From: Elusimicrobiota bacterium | Lineage (GTDB): Bacteria > Elusimicrobiota > Elusimicrobia > UBA1565 > UBA9628 | Assembly: GCA_027406905.1 (NCBI GenBank) | Contig: DAHZHT010000002.1 | Coordinates: forward strand, 86,794-150,793 | Direction: 5' to 3' | Length of the DNA stretch: 64,000 nt | Shown here: positions 8,996 through 16,954 of the stretch, piece after piece | Position numbering within the stretch: position 1 is the stretch's first letter | How the letters are laid out: each line of letters starts with the position of its first letter | Made by a program: the position numbers and the translations under genes | The notes under the pieces: model-generated | What the model was told of the DNA's origin: nothing | What the model saw: the letters and a program-made list of their open reading frames with translations, nothing else | The model's database searches: none

Positions 8996-9156
8996 GTTCC
9001 GCGTTTGACGACCCAGTGATAACTCTCTTTCAAAGTATCAGAACTTCCAATCGTCATTTGGCGATCAATAAAGATTATTGATTTTCGCCTATCGAAGTGA
9101 AGCCCCTTAAGACGAAAGCGCTTTCGCTGGCTTTGATTTCTATTGAGAGAATCCAT
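8977..9156 (-). CDS. Small basic protein or leader peptide (59 aa)
   Basis: ATG at 9156 is preceded by a strong ribosome-binding site (GAGGGGG, 8 nt) and lies 15 nt after the predicted start of transcription of tandem-box promoter B. The product is Arg/Lys-rich at its N-terminus (SQRKRFRLKG) with no signal peptide or recognisable domain. It is the first ORF of the barrel-amylase-glucoamylase transcript and its end overlaps the barrel gene start. It may be a regulatory leader peptide or a small functional protein. Confidence 0.55.
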   Translation of the reverse strand: MDSLNRNQSQRKRFRLKGLHFDRRKSIIFIDRQMTIGSSDTLKESYHWVVKRGTCLIEK

Positions 9157-9177
9157 TTTATTTTCCCCCTCAATCTA

Positions 9178-9245
9178 GATATAACATTAGAAGAGCGTAA
9201 AAAGATGGGCCAAAGGTCCTAGAGGGTTTCCGGCAAAAGGCCTAG
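9178..9245 (-). promoter_or_regulatory. Tandem-box promoter B (glucan operon)
   Basis: The -10 is TATATC (9178-9183 on the minus strand). Box 1 is at 9207-9222 (plus strand GGGCCAAAGGTCCTAG), 23 bp from the -10. Box 2 is at 9230-9245 (CCGGCAAAAGGCCTAG), starting 23 bp after box 1. It heads the small ORF, barrel, amylase fusion and glucoamylase copy 2. Confidence 0.65.
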
Positions 9246-9274
9246 TGTAGTGTCCAGAAAAACAGGAGCGGGTT

Positions 9275-10066
9275 TTAAATCTTTATCCCCAGATGGCCAA
9301 AAATCCAGCTAGTTCCGATGATGAAAGAACCTCCGATTGACTCACTGAGAACGTTCCAACCCCCAAGAGCCGTCGGATGAGAGAAATCGGCCAAGATGTG
9401 CCATATACAAAGAGCCAAGAGAGATCGGGAAGAGAGGTAGAAATAACTCAGAAAAATATTGGCAATAAGAAAGGCAATCAAGGTAAACCCGCCTTGATAG
9501 GAATGATAGGAAGAAATCAGAATTGCGGTTAGAAGGATTACCGCCCAACGCCGTGTCGTCAGTTTCCCAATTTGGGCTAAGAGGTATACCCTCATAATCT
9601 CTTCAGAAATACCGTTGACTAAAGCGAACGCGCCATTCAGCAGGGTCTCCTGAGGCAGAGGGATTGTGGAATGGAAATTAATATGGGGGACATGGATTTG
9701 AGCGAGAGCGGCGACAACATCCCAGAGCGTGAAGAAAAGATAATAGGCAAACCAGAGTCCTACGCCCGCCATAATTTGTTTAATGGTGGATAATTTATGG
9801 GAAGAGAAAGATAAATAAGACGGATCATGATCGCCGTAGACCAATAAAAAAGCGGAAAAAATACCAAGAGGAATGCTCGCTTGAATTTGATTAAAAAAGC
9901 CCCAAGGAGAATATAGACTCGCGTAATCAAAACCTTGTTGTTTAAAGAAAAGAGAGTGAAAGCTCGATGATATAGCCGGGAGGAGAATAATAAAGAAAAA
10001 TACCGCAAGTTCGGCCCATTCCTTCTGGATAAACGTTCCCTTTTTCCCCGCCACTGATATTGCCAA
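9275..10066 (-). CDS. CPBP-family intramembrane protease
   Basis: A polytopic membrane protein of the CAAX-prenyl-protease/bacteriocin-processing (Abi, Rce1-like) family. It carries the paired glutamate motif SEEIMRVYLL, then SSYHSYQGG and CIWHILADFSH supplying the other metal-binding or active-site residues. The first motif has two residues rather than the usual three between the Glu pair and Arg (EExxR, not EExxxR). The start is TTG at 10066 or GTG at 10054. The gene is monocistronic, with its own TTGACA promoter. Substrate unknown. Confidence 0.8.
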   Translation of the reverse strand: MAISVAGKKGTFIQKEWAELAVFFFIILLPAISSSFHSLFFKQQGFDYASLYSPWGFFNQIQASIPLGIFSAFLLVYGDHDPSYLSFSSHKLSTIKQIMAGVGLWFAYYLFFTLWDVVAALAQIHVPHINFHSTIPLPQETLLNGAFALVNGISEEIMRVYLLAQIGKLTTRRWAVILLTAILISSYHSYQGGFTLIAFLIANIFLSYFYLSSRSLLALCIWHILADFSHPTALGGWNVLSESIGGSFIIGTSWIFGHLGIKI

Positions 10067-10082
10067 GAAATACTCTACTCTC

Positions 10083-10111
10083 CTGATATTCTATACGGCA
10101 GATCGTGTCAA
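10083..10111 (-). promoter_or_regulatory. Sigma70-like promoter of the CPBP protease gene
   Basis: TTGACA (10106-10111) and TATCAG (10083-10088), 17-bp spacer, minus strand. A 14-bp perfect palindrome CGAGAAATTTCTCG lies further upstream at 10161-10174; its role is unknown. Confidence 0.5.
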
Positions 10112-10176
10112 AAAGTTCCCTAGAATTAAAGCAGCCCACTACCCTCAAAAGCGGCGACGACGAGAAATTTCTCGGG

Positions 10177-13100
10177 TTAGGCCGCGACAGGATCTTGGCT
10201 TGAAGACGGAGAGTCCGCTTGAACCGAAGGCTGTTGGGAAGCAGTCTCTCTCGTTTTAAAGTCAACGCTGATCAGCTGGCTGATCCCAAACTCTTCCATC
10301 GTAACCCCGTAGATGGCGCTGGCGGCTTCCATGGTTCTCTTGTTATGACTGGCGATCAAAAACTGAGTCCGCGCTTCAAACTCCTTGAGGAGCCCGACAA
10401 AGCGCTCGACATTGGCGTCGTCTAAAGCCGCATCGGCTTCATCCAACATGCAAAAGGGAGACGGACGAACCATAAAGAATGCAAAGAGTAGCGCAATCGA
10501 AGTCAAGGCTTTTTCTCCGCCGGACAACAAAGACAAACTCTGAAGTTTTTTGCCCGGAGGCTGGGCCATAATCTCAATGCCGGTTTCAAGAATATTTTCA
10601 GGATCGCTGAGGACAAGATCGGCTTCTCCCCCTTCAAACAGAACCCCATAGAGCTTTCTGAAATGCTCCCTGATTTCGTTAAAGGTATTGCGGAAATTTT
10701 CCCGGGTTGAATCATTAATCGTTTGGATCGCGCGCTTTAAATCTTCCCGAGCTTTGGAAATATCCTCAATCTGAGAATTAAGAAAAGATTGTTTCTGGGT
10801 CAACTCTTGATATTCTTCGGGCGCCGCCATATTGACGTGTCCAAGACTATTGATGCGTTTCCTTAAAAATTCCAGGCGTTCGGAATTGACATCCTCTTGC
10901 GATTCATATTTAGCTTTCGCCTCATCATAAGTGATCTGCCATTGGTCCCACAAACGGCTCTTTAAACCTTCCTGCGCGCTTTTAGAAGCGCTGGCCTCGA
11001 TGTCAAGCGCATGAAGCTCTTCTTGAACGGCCTCGGCATTGCTTTTGATCACTTTTAATGATTCTTCCTTTTGATGGATGTCAAACTCCAGCTGTTGAAG
11101 TTTTTCCATCGCCGCTTTTACTTCCGATTCCGAAGAAGCCAGATTGCGATACAGAACGTCCAGTTCCTGCCGGCCCTGGGCGATATTTAAAGCGCATTCT
11201 TCCTGTTTAGATGATAAGGAACCCATCATCTCCACCGCTCGTTTAATGGAGGAAAAATGAGATTCTTTCTCTTGTTCAAAACGCTCGCAAGAGTGTTTGA
11301 GCTGATAGGCTTGCCCTTCTAAGGCCTCAAGGCGGGCTTTGGCGGCGCCTTGCCGGGCTTTTTCTTCAACTAACTTTTCTTTGAGAGCGGAAAGAACCCT
11401 AAAAGATTCTTCCTGAGACAAACGAGACTTTTCTTCCGCGGCCCGGAAGTTCTTAAGAGACTCTTTCATCTCCTTAATTTTTTCGGCGACGCCCGCCCAT
11501 TCCTTTAAACTTTCAATGGCTTCAGATTCGACCACGAGGCCATTTTTTTGGCGAGCGGCTAAAACCGATTCTTTTTCCGACATCTGAGCGGCCAAAGCCT
11601 CTCTGCGGCCCAGGTTTTCGGTCATTTTTTGCGCGGCAATGCGGGATTTGTTTTCCCAATCGAGAATCGCGGCCGCCAGCGCTTCTTTTTTGTCAGCGGT
11701 TTCCGCCAAAGCCGTTTTGAGGGCTTCCAGATTTTTCCGGAGGCGCTCGATATCCGCCAAGGACAATCCTTCCTGTTCGGAAAGAGCCGCGCCGCCGCAG
11801 ACCCAATGATCGCCAAAGACCAAGGGCCCCAAGGCGTAGCTTTCCGCGAAGAGAAAACGCATCAAATTCTCATAGCGCGAATCAAATTTAATTTTGGATA
11901 AAAGCGGCATTGCTTCTTCCGGATAACTTCTTTCCGAGGAATCAGAGGGAATGGAACTGAGAACTAGAAACCGGCAACGTCCGCGGCCCGAGGACTTTAA
12001 GAAATCAATCGCGTTTCGGGCGGAGTTGGAATCTTCGCAAACCACCGAATGAAGTTTTTCGCCTAAGATATCCTGAATTTGAATCCGCACGGAGTCTTCA
12101 ACTTCAAAGAGAGATTGAAGGGTTCCGACAATCCCTGGAAGCCCGGAGCGCGCGATGGTCTGAGCGCCAACCCAATAAGAATCTTGTTCTCCCCGCGCCT
12201 CTAAGCCTTTAAGCTGCGCCTGCACTTCGGCGATCGCGGAATGAAGGCGAAGATTTTCCTGTTCCAGGTCTTTTTCCTTGAGGCGCGAGTTTTCCAATTC
12301 CTGGCGCATGGTCGTTAATTCCGCCTTTGACTCCTCTAAAACCTGTTCGCAATACTGAAGCTCTAAACGCACCGCGCTCAGCGCTTGAGCCAAAGAGGCG
12401 GCAACTTCCATGTCTTTGCCGTATTCTCTTAGAGAAGAGCGCATTCGCGCTTCGATTCGGGTTAAATCCGACTCGCCTTCCGAAATCTTGCGAGTTTCCA
12501 TTAAAAGCCGTTCGGACGCCTCAAGGACTTCGCGGCCCTTCTCTTCCCAATCCGCCTGCGCCTGAGAAACTTGAGATGATAGGCTCTCCATTCTTTCGGT
12601 CTCGCCTTCCATCTCTTGACGGAAATTTTGAAGTTCTGCTTGCAGTTTCTCGGAATCAAGACGAGCTTTATCAAGATACTCGTCAATAGACAGCATTTTT
12701 TCTTTGAGAGCCGCTTCTTCGGCTTGAAGGGCCTTGACCCTCTCGGCGGCGGAAACGGCTTCCCTGTCCCAAGACTGAATCCGTTCTTCTAAGCGCGCCA
12801 ATTGAGTTTTGATCTCGGAAGATTTTTTTCCCGCTTCCATCGCTTGAGCCTGGGCCTGAGCCTCTTCTAATTTTAAAGCCGAGATTTCAGCCCCGGAGAC
12901 GTCAATTTCAACTTTCTTTTGGCCGAAGGCTTCTTCCAGCGGCTGCCGCTTTGAGCGTCCTTCTTCCAGAAGCGCCTCTAGCCGCGCAATCTCTTTGAGA
13001 ATCTGGGAGGCCTCGGCGGCGGAAAGCTCTTCTTTGTATTTTTGGAACAAATTCGCTTTTTTGGCGTCGGAATCTAATTTCTTGACCTGCTCATCGACTA

Positions 13101-13689
13101 AAGCCCGGGCATCCATAACGCGAGCCATGTCCGCTTCGACGCGCTCAAGCTTCTTAAGAGCCTCTTCTCTCCGCGCATTATATTTGGCGACGCCAGCGGC
13201 TTCCTCAAAGAAAGCTCGTCGTTCATCCGGCTTAGCCGAAATCATCATCTCAACACGGCCTTGATCGATAACGGCATACCCTCCGCTTCCCAAGCCCGTG
13301 TCCAAAAACAAATCGCGAACGTCTTTAAGGCGGCATTGGCTTTTGTTTAAGAAGTAAAGAGACTCTCCCGATCTAAAAAGCCGTCGAGCGACGGTCACCT
13401 CGGAAAACGGAATGGGCAGGCCCTGGGAAGAATTATCGAAAGTCAAAGTCACTTCGCAAAAAGATAACGCCGGTTTCCGGGCCGTTCCCGCGAAGATGAC
13501 ATCCGTCATCGCTTCCGCGCGCAAGGACTTCCAAGAGCTTTCGCCTAAACACCAGCGAATTGACTCCATGATATTGGATTTCCCGCAACCGTTAGGGCCG
13601 ATGATGCCATTGATGCCTTGCTGAAGATCTAAATGGGTTTTCTGCGCAAAAGATTTGTATCCGAAGATATCTACCGCTTTTAAATGCAT
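10177..13689 (-). CDS. smc: Chromosome segregation protein SMC
   Basis: A full-length 1170-aa SMC ATPase that, with ScpA/ScpB, organises and compacts the chromosome. Walker A GPNGCGKSN is at residues 31-39. Two long coiled coils flank a hinge around residues 500-640 (GIVGTLQSLF..., GDHWVCGG). The ABC signature LSLLSGGEKAL is near 1054 and Walker B with D-loop (CMLDEADAALDD) near 1083. A short Ser/Pro-rich tail follows. AGAGG precedes ATG 13689 at a normal distance. The upstream gene is divergent. Confidence 0.97.
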   Translation of the reverse strand: MHLKAVDIFGYKSFAQKTHLDLQQGINGIIGPNGCGKSNIMESIRWCLGESSWKSLRAEAMTDVIFAGTARKPALSFCEVTLTFDNSSQGLPIPFSEVTVARRLFRSGESLYFLNKSQCRLKDVRDLFLDTGLGSGGYAVIDQGRVEMMISAKPDERRAFFEEAAGVAKYNARREEALKKLERVEADMARVMDARALVDEQVKKLDSDAKKANLFQKYKEELSAAEASQILKEIARLEALLEEGRSKRQPLEEAFGQKKVEIDVSGAEISALKLEEAQAQAQAMEAGKKSSEIKTQLARLEERIQSWDREAVSAAERVKALQAEEAALKEKMLSIDEYLDKARLDSEKLQAELQNFRQEMEGETERMESLSSQVSQAQADWEEKGREVLEASERLLMETRKISEGESDLTRIEARMRSSLREYGKDMEVAASLAQALSAVRLELQYCEQVLEESKAELTTMRQELENSRLKEKDLEQENLRLHSAIAEVQAQLKGLEARGEQDSYWVGAQTIARSGLPGIVGTLQSLFEVEDSVRIQIQDILGEKLHSVVCEDSNSARNAIDFLKSSGRGRCRFLVLSSIPSDSSERSYPEEAMPLLSKIKFDSRYENLMRFLFAESYALGPLVFGDHWVCGGAALSEQEGLSLADIERLRKNLEALKTALAETADKKEALAAAILDWENKSRIAAQKMTENLGRREALAAQMSEKESVLAARQKNGLVVESEAIESLKEWAGVAEKIKEMKESLKNFRAAEEKSRLSQEESFRVLSALKEKLVEEKARQGAAKARLEALEGQAYQLKHSCERFEQEKESHFSSIKRAVEMMGSLSSKQEECALNIAQGRQELDVLYRNLASSESEVKAAMEKLQQLEFDIHQKEESLKVIKSNAEAVQEELHALDIEASASKSAQEGLKSRLWDQWQITYDEAKAKYESQEDVNSERLEFLRKRINSLGHVNMAAPEEYQELTQKQSFLNSQIEDISKAREDLKRAIQTINDSTRENFRNTFNEIREHFRKLYGVLFEGGEADLVLSDPENILETGIEIMAQPPGKKLQSLSLLSGGEKALTSIALLFAFFMVRPSPFCMLDEADAALDDANVERFVGLLKEFEARTQFLIASHNKRTMEAASAIYGVTMEEFGISQLISVDFKTRETASQQPSVQADSPSSSQDPVAA

Positions 13690-13765
13690 GTTCGTTGCCT
13701 CTATTCTTCCGAATTCAGGTTCCGGAAAAGTATTTTAGCTTTTTTTCACTCGGAAGCAATGGCTC

Positions 13766-13794
13766 TTGACAGCCCCTCTCATTTGCGATACGAT
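13766..13794 (+). promoter_or_regulatory. Consensus promoter giving a leaderless transcript
   Basis: TTGACA (13766-13771), 17-bp spacer, TACGAT (13789-13794). The ATG follows after 6 nt at 13801, so transcription would start at or next to the start codon. The frame is open further upstream, but that part lies on or before the promoter. Confidence 0.75.
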
Positions 13795-13800
13795 TTTCCT

Positions 13801-14745
13801 ATGCTTATTCATCTGCTCAAGGACGTATGGTTCTATGTCTCAGCTGGCGGTTTTCTCGCCAGCCTTGTCTTGTTTATCTTTCTTTTAGGGCAATATCGCC
13901 TGGCCGTTGAGGCCGAAGAAGAAAACGACATTCCTGATGAAGATATGTCTGAGACGGCAGAAACCCCAATGCCCGAGTCCATACACTCACAACAATTTGA
14001 GGCAGACACAGACACTGCGGTAAAACAAGAAAGTCCAATCTTAATTCCAAACGCCGTTTTAGAATCCGTCGAAAAAGAAGAGTTGCCCCTTTCCTCGCCC
14101 GTTGATGCCACCATCGTTTCCGCGACCAGAGCGCAGAAAGAAGAAACCCCAACAGCCGTTTCAAAAGAATCCCCCACTCAAGAGAGTTCTCGCCAGATTG
14201 AAGAAATTAAAGTTATCAGCGAAGGGATGAATAAGCTCGCCGAACAGTTAAATTCTCTTGAGAAAGTTTTTGTCGCCGAGTCTCGCAACAATCTCAAGGC
14301 GCTTGAAAAAATATCGGCCATTCTTAAAGAACAAACCGAAAAAATAGCCCAAATCAACGTCTCTCTTCCAGCGTTTGAGCCCACGACCCCGGCCAAAGAA
14401 AATATTCCCAGCGACGAACCCGCCGGAGAAGGGGCATCCGGAAACAAAAAAATAAAACTCAGGATACCCAAAGAGAACGCGACCATCGTTCTTAAGCCGG
14501 AAAATGATTCCAAAACTCAAAAACTGGAACCAACATCTGCCCAACAGTTGGAACTCTCCATTAAAGAGGGCATAAAAGAAGACTCTTCAAAAACCGGAGA
14601 GTCTTCGTTAGAAACTAAAGTCGAACCAGCGAGTCAACAAACGGAAAAAACCAAATCCCCCTTAAAAATCAAAGATCCCAAAGATTTAGACAAGGTTGAA
14701 GGGGAAACTCTTTCGACTCGGAAGGGCCCCGTCTGGCCCATTTAA
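13801..14745 (+). CDS. Membrane-anchored acidic low-complexity protein
   Basis: A 314-aa protein. One N-terminal transmembrane helix (about residues 12-32, VSAGGFLASLVLFIFLL) is followed by a long Glu/Ser/Thr/Lys-rich cytoplasmic or periplasmic tail with a short predicted coiled coil (MNKLAEQLNSLEKVF... KALEKISAILKEQ). No family recognised. I chose ATG 13801 because the promoter overlaps any earlier start. It overlaps or abuts the PorV-like gene downstream. Confidence 0.7.
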   Translation: MLIHLLKDVWFYVSAGGFLASLVLFIFLLGQYRLAVEAEEENDIPDEDMSETAETPMPESIHSQQFEADTDTAVKQESPILIPNAVLESVEKEELPLSSPVDATIVSATRAQKEETPTAVSKESPTQESSRQIEEIKVISEGMNKLAEQLNSLEKVFVAESRNNLKALEKISAILKEQTEKIAQINVSLPAFEPTTPAKENIPSDEPAGEGASGNKKIKLRIPKENATIVLKPENDSKTQKLEPTSAQQLELSIKEGIKEDSSKTGESSLETKVEPASQQTEKTKSPLKIKDPKDLDKVEGETLSTRKGPVWPI

Positions 14746-14777
14746 TTATTCTACCGCTTATCCTGATTATCTCCGCA

Positions 14778-15701
14778 TTGTCTTCCGGAGCCAAGGCCGC
14801 CTTTTTTTTACCCTCCAACCCTTTCTCCAGCGGCAGCATTGGAACAACTGGAGCGGAATTTCTTCAAATTCCCACGGGAGCGCGAGTTCCCGCCATGGGG
14901 GGAGTCGCCGCCGCCTCTGTCGAGGGCGCTGACGCTTTATTTTGGAACCCCGCCGGGTTGGCCCGGCTTCAGCCGGAAGACCCCTCGGAAGTTGATATCG
15001 GATACAACAGCCTTCTTCAAACGACTTACGAAGGCTCCGCCGCTTATGCCCTTCCGCTCTCGAACGGAGGAGTATTGGGAACCGGTCTTCTTTATTTCTC
15101 GCAAGCGCCTCAAACCGCCTATGATAACACCGGAAATTCCGTTGGAAGCTTCACTCCATATGATATGGCGATGAACATCTCCTACGCCCAGCATTGGAAA
15201 TCTCTCTTAATCGGCGGAGGCCTTAACATTATTCGCTCTCAAATTGATACCGCCCAAGCCGCCACGGCCGCTTTAAACTTAGGGGTTCAAGCCCTTCATG
15301 TCACCGATGTTGGAAACCGCCCGGTCGATTTAGGCGCTTCGATCACCAATCTCGGCCCTCCCATACAGGTCGGCAGCGTCGCCTCTCCTCTCCCCACGGA
15401 AATTAGGGGAGGATTTATCTGGCATTTGTCCGATATTCTCAACGCCGGAATGGATGTCGTCGCCGATTCAAACCAAGCCCCCTACTTAAGCGTGGGTCTG
15501 GAAAGCGTCTTTAAAAGCGACGATATCAGCGGCGCCTTGCGCCTTGGATATAATCAAAGTTACGCCCGTGGAATCAATGGACTGAGCGGAATCGCCGGCG
15601 GCGGCGGACTTGATATTGGAAAGTTTCGAATCGACTACGCCTGGGTGCCCTTTGGGCTCTTAGGAATCACCAATCGCCTAGACATCACGCTGAGATTCTA
15701 A
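14778..15701 (+). CDS. PorV/UPF0164-family outer-membrane protein
   Basis: Shows the family hallmark after the signal region: TGAEFLQIPTGARVPAMGG followed by DALFWNPAGLA. The rest is consistent with a beta-barrel ending ...NRLDITLRF. PorV/PorQ relatives are outer-membrane proteins, some acting in type IX secretion. The listed TTG start gives no signal peptide. The frame is open from 14700, and residues before the TTG (LIILPLILIISALSSGAKA) look like a perfect signal peptide, so translation probably starts upstream at a non-ATG codon (for example CTG 14733). It is probably coupled to the previous gene's stop at 14745. It converges on the DUF1189 gene. Confidence 0.8.
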   Translation: MSSGAKAAFFLPSNPFSSGSIGTTGAEFLQIPTGARVPAMGGVAAASVEGADALFWNPAGLARLQPEDPSEVDIGYNSLLQTTYEGSAAYALPLSNGGVLGTGLLYFSQAPQTAYDNTGNSVGSFTPYDMAMNISYAQHWKSLLIGGGLNIIRSQIDTAQAATAALNLGVQALHVTDVGNRPVDLGASITNLGPPIQVGSVASPLPTEIRGGFIWHLSDILNAGMDVVADSNQAPYLSVGLESVFKSDDISGALRLGYNQSYARGINGLSGIAGGGGLDIGKFRIDYAWVPFGLLGITNRLDITLRF

Positions 15702-15707
15702 AAGAGT

Positions 15708-16508
15708 TTAAGCGATCTCTTCTTGTGGGCCCTGCATGTTTTTTATCGCAAGAGCGATATAGACCGAGGTCACCGCCAGCGAAATGGGCGCGGCCCCGGG
15801 CAAAGGTCTGGGCATGAACAGAAATATCGCGTGGATGATCACCATTAAGGTCTGGGAATATGCGGCGACGTTAAACAGAGAATTGTAAGGAAGGCGCACA
15901 TCTAAAAGAGAACTAAACATCATCGCAATCAGGGAATAAAATAGAGACGCCAGGGTCTTCCAAACCATAAAGAGGCCAAAAACCAAGACCAGCACAAATG
16001 GATAAAGGATCTTGTCGAGAAAATGGCGAGCCGACTCGTAGAAATCGGTATTAATAACCAAGGGCTTATTGAGTTTTTGAGAAGTAAAGTCAAATACTCT
16101 CAACTCGCCCGGGCGGCGCATCACATAAAGGGCGTTGGCTGTGACATAGGCCATGACCTTTTGGCTTTCCAGCATTTGAGGAGTGACCGGATCGACGCGC
16201 GCGGTGTCGATGGTCAACGCGACCTCGGGATCATCGGGATGCCGAATAGTCAAAGGAGCGGTTAAATTAGACGTCATTTTGCCGTTATCCAAGGTCAGAA
16301 CCGGCATGGACTTTTCAAGCCAAAAAAAGGTCTTGTCAATTTCAGGACCGACGAAAAGTTTAAAAGCCACCGTGGCGATCAAAGCGAAAGCAAAGGCGAT
16401 GTAGCACAAATATCCAATGGTCCGCCCCCAAAACTGTTGGGCAATTTTTTTATAAAACTGAATGGAGGTTACCGCGTTTACGGGATCTAATATCATCATC
16501 AGAGACAT
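15708..16508 (-). CDS. DUF1189-family membrane protein
   Basis: A 266-aa protein with an N-terminal transmembrane segment (IGYLCYIAFAFALIATVAF), an extracytoplasmic domain of ~130 residues and three or four C-terminal membrane helices that include the typical NVAAYSQTLMVIIHAI. This arrangement matches DUF1189, an uncharacterised family. The MSLMMILDP start has no clear ribosome-binding site; the second or third Met could be used. A terminal GtrA/hydrolase/redoxin run lies upstream on the same strand. Confidence 0.75.
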   Translation of the reverse strand: MSLMMILDPVNAVTSIQFYKKIAQQFWGRTIGYLCYIAFAFALIATVAFKLFVGPEIDKTFFWLEKSMPVLTLDNGKMTSNLTAPLTIRHPDDPEVALTIDTARVDPVTPQMLESQKVMAYVTANALYVMRRPGELRVFDFTSQKLNKPLVINTDFYESARHFLDKILYPFVLVLVFGLFMVWKTLASLFYSLIAMMFSSLLDVRLPYNSLFNVAAYSQTLMVIIHAIFLFMPRPLPGAAPISLAVTSVYIALAIKNMQGPQEEIA

Positions 16509-16531
16509 TATGCCATGACTTAAGCCTTAAA

Positions 16532-16954
16532 TCAAGCCGCTTTGAAGGAAAAACGGTTGTGAACGACGTAGCTGAGTATCACCGTAATGGGCAACAAAAC
16601 CGCTTGAGCTAAAACAGGGCTAAGAGAAGTCTTATGAACCAAAAAAGGCAAAGCGAAAAAATTAAAAACAAAAATAACCCAATAAACTCCGGAAAAACGA
16701 AAATACTCCCGAAGATATCCCCCCTTGGTTTTAAAGACAAAATGCTTATATCCCAAATAGGCGTTAGCTATTCCCAGAAATTGACTGAGCAGTAGAGCGA
16801 CCAAATAATGCCGCTGCATCCAAATTCCAGCATGGTAAAGAGAAACAAAGCAAACGTAGCCAAACAAAGTATTCCAAGCCCCCACGAATAAATAGCGGAT
16901 TTTTTTCTCGTGGCGAAGCGCGAAATTTTTCGCCTTTACGATTTTCTTTTTCAC
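16532..16954 (-). CDS. GtrA-family membrane protein
   Basis: A 140-aa, four-helix membrane protein. The N-terminal KIRYLFVGAWNTLFGY, the central LGIANAYLGYKHFVF and the C-terminal LSYVVHNRFSF are GtrA hallmarks. Family members act in flipping or transferring polyprenyl-linked sugars for cell-surface polysaccharide modification. GTG start with a weak purine-rich site. It overlaps the upstream glycoside hydrolase by 4 bp. Confidence 0.85.
   Translation of the reverse strand: MKKKIVKAKNFALRHEKKIRYLFVGAWNTLFGYVCFVSLYHAGIWMQRHYLVALLLSQFLGIANAYLGYKHFVFKTKGGYLREYFRFSGVYWVIFVFNFFALPFLVHKTSLSPVLAQAVLLPITVILSYVVHNRFSFKAA

Noticed and set aside
10161..10174. CGAGAAATTTCTCG palindrome after smc as a terminator
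   Set aside because: No loop and no T-run on either side; may be a protein site but no evidence beyond symmetry.
12327..12689. 120-codon plus-strand ORF inside smc
   Set aside because: Lies wholly inside smc on the opposite strand; arises from the regular coiled-coil codon pattern and has no recognisable start signal.
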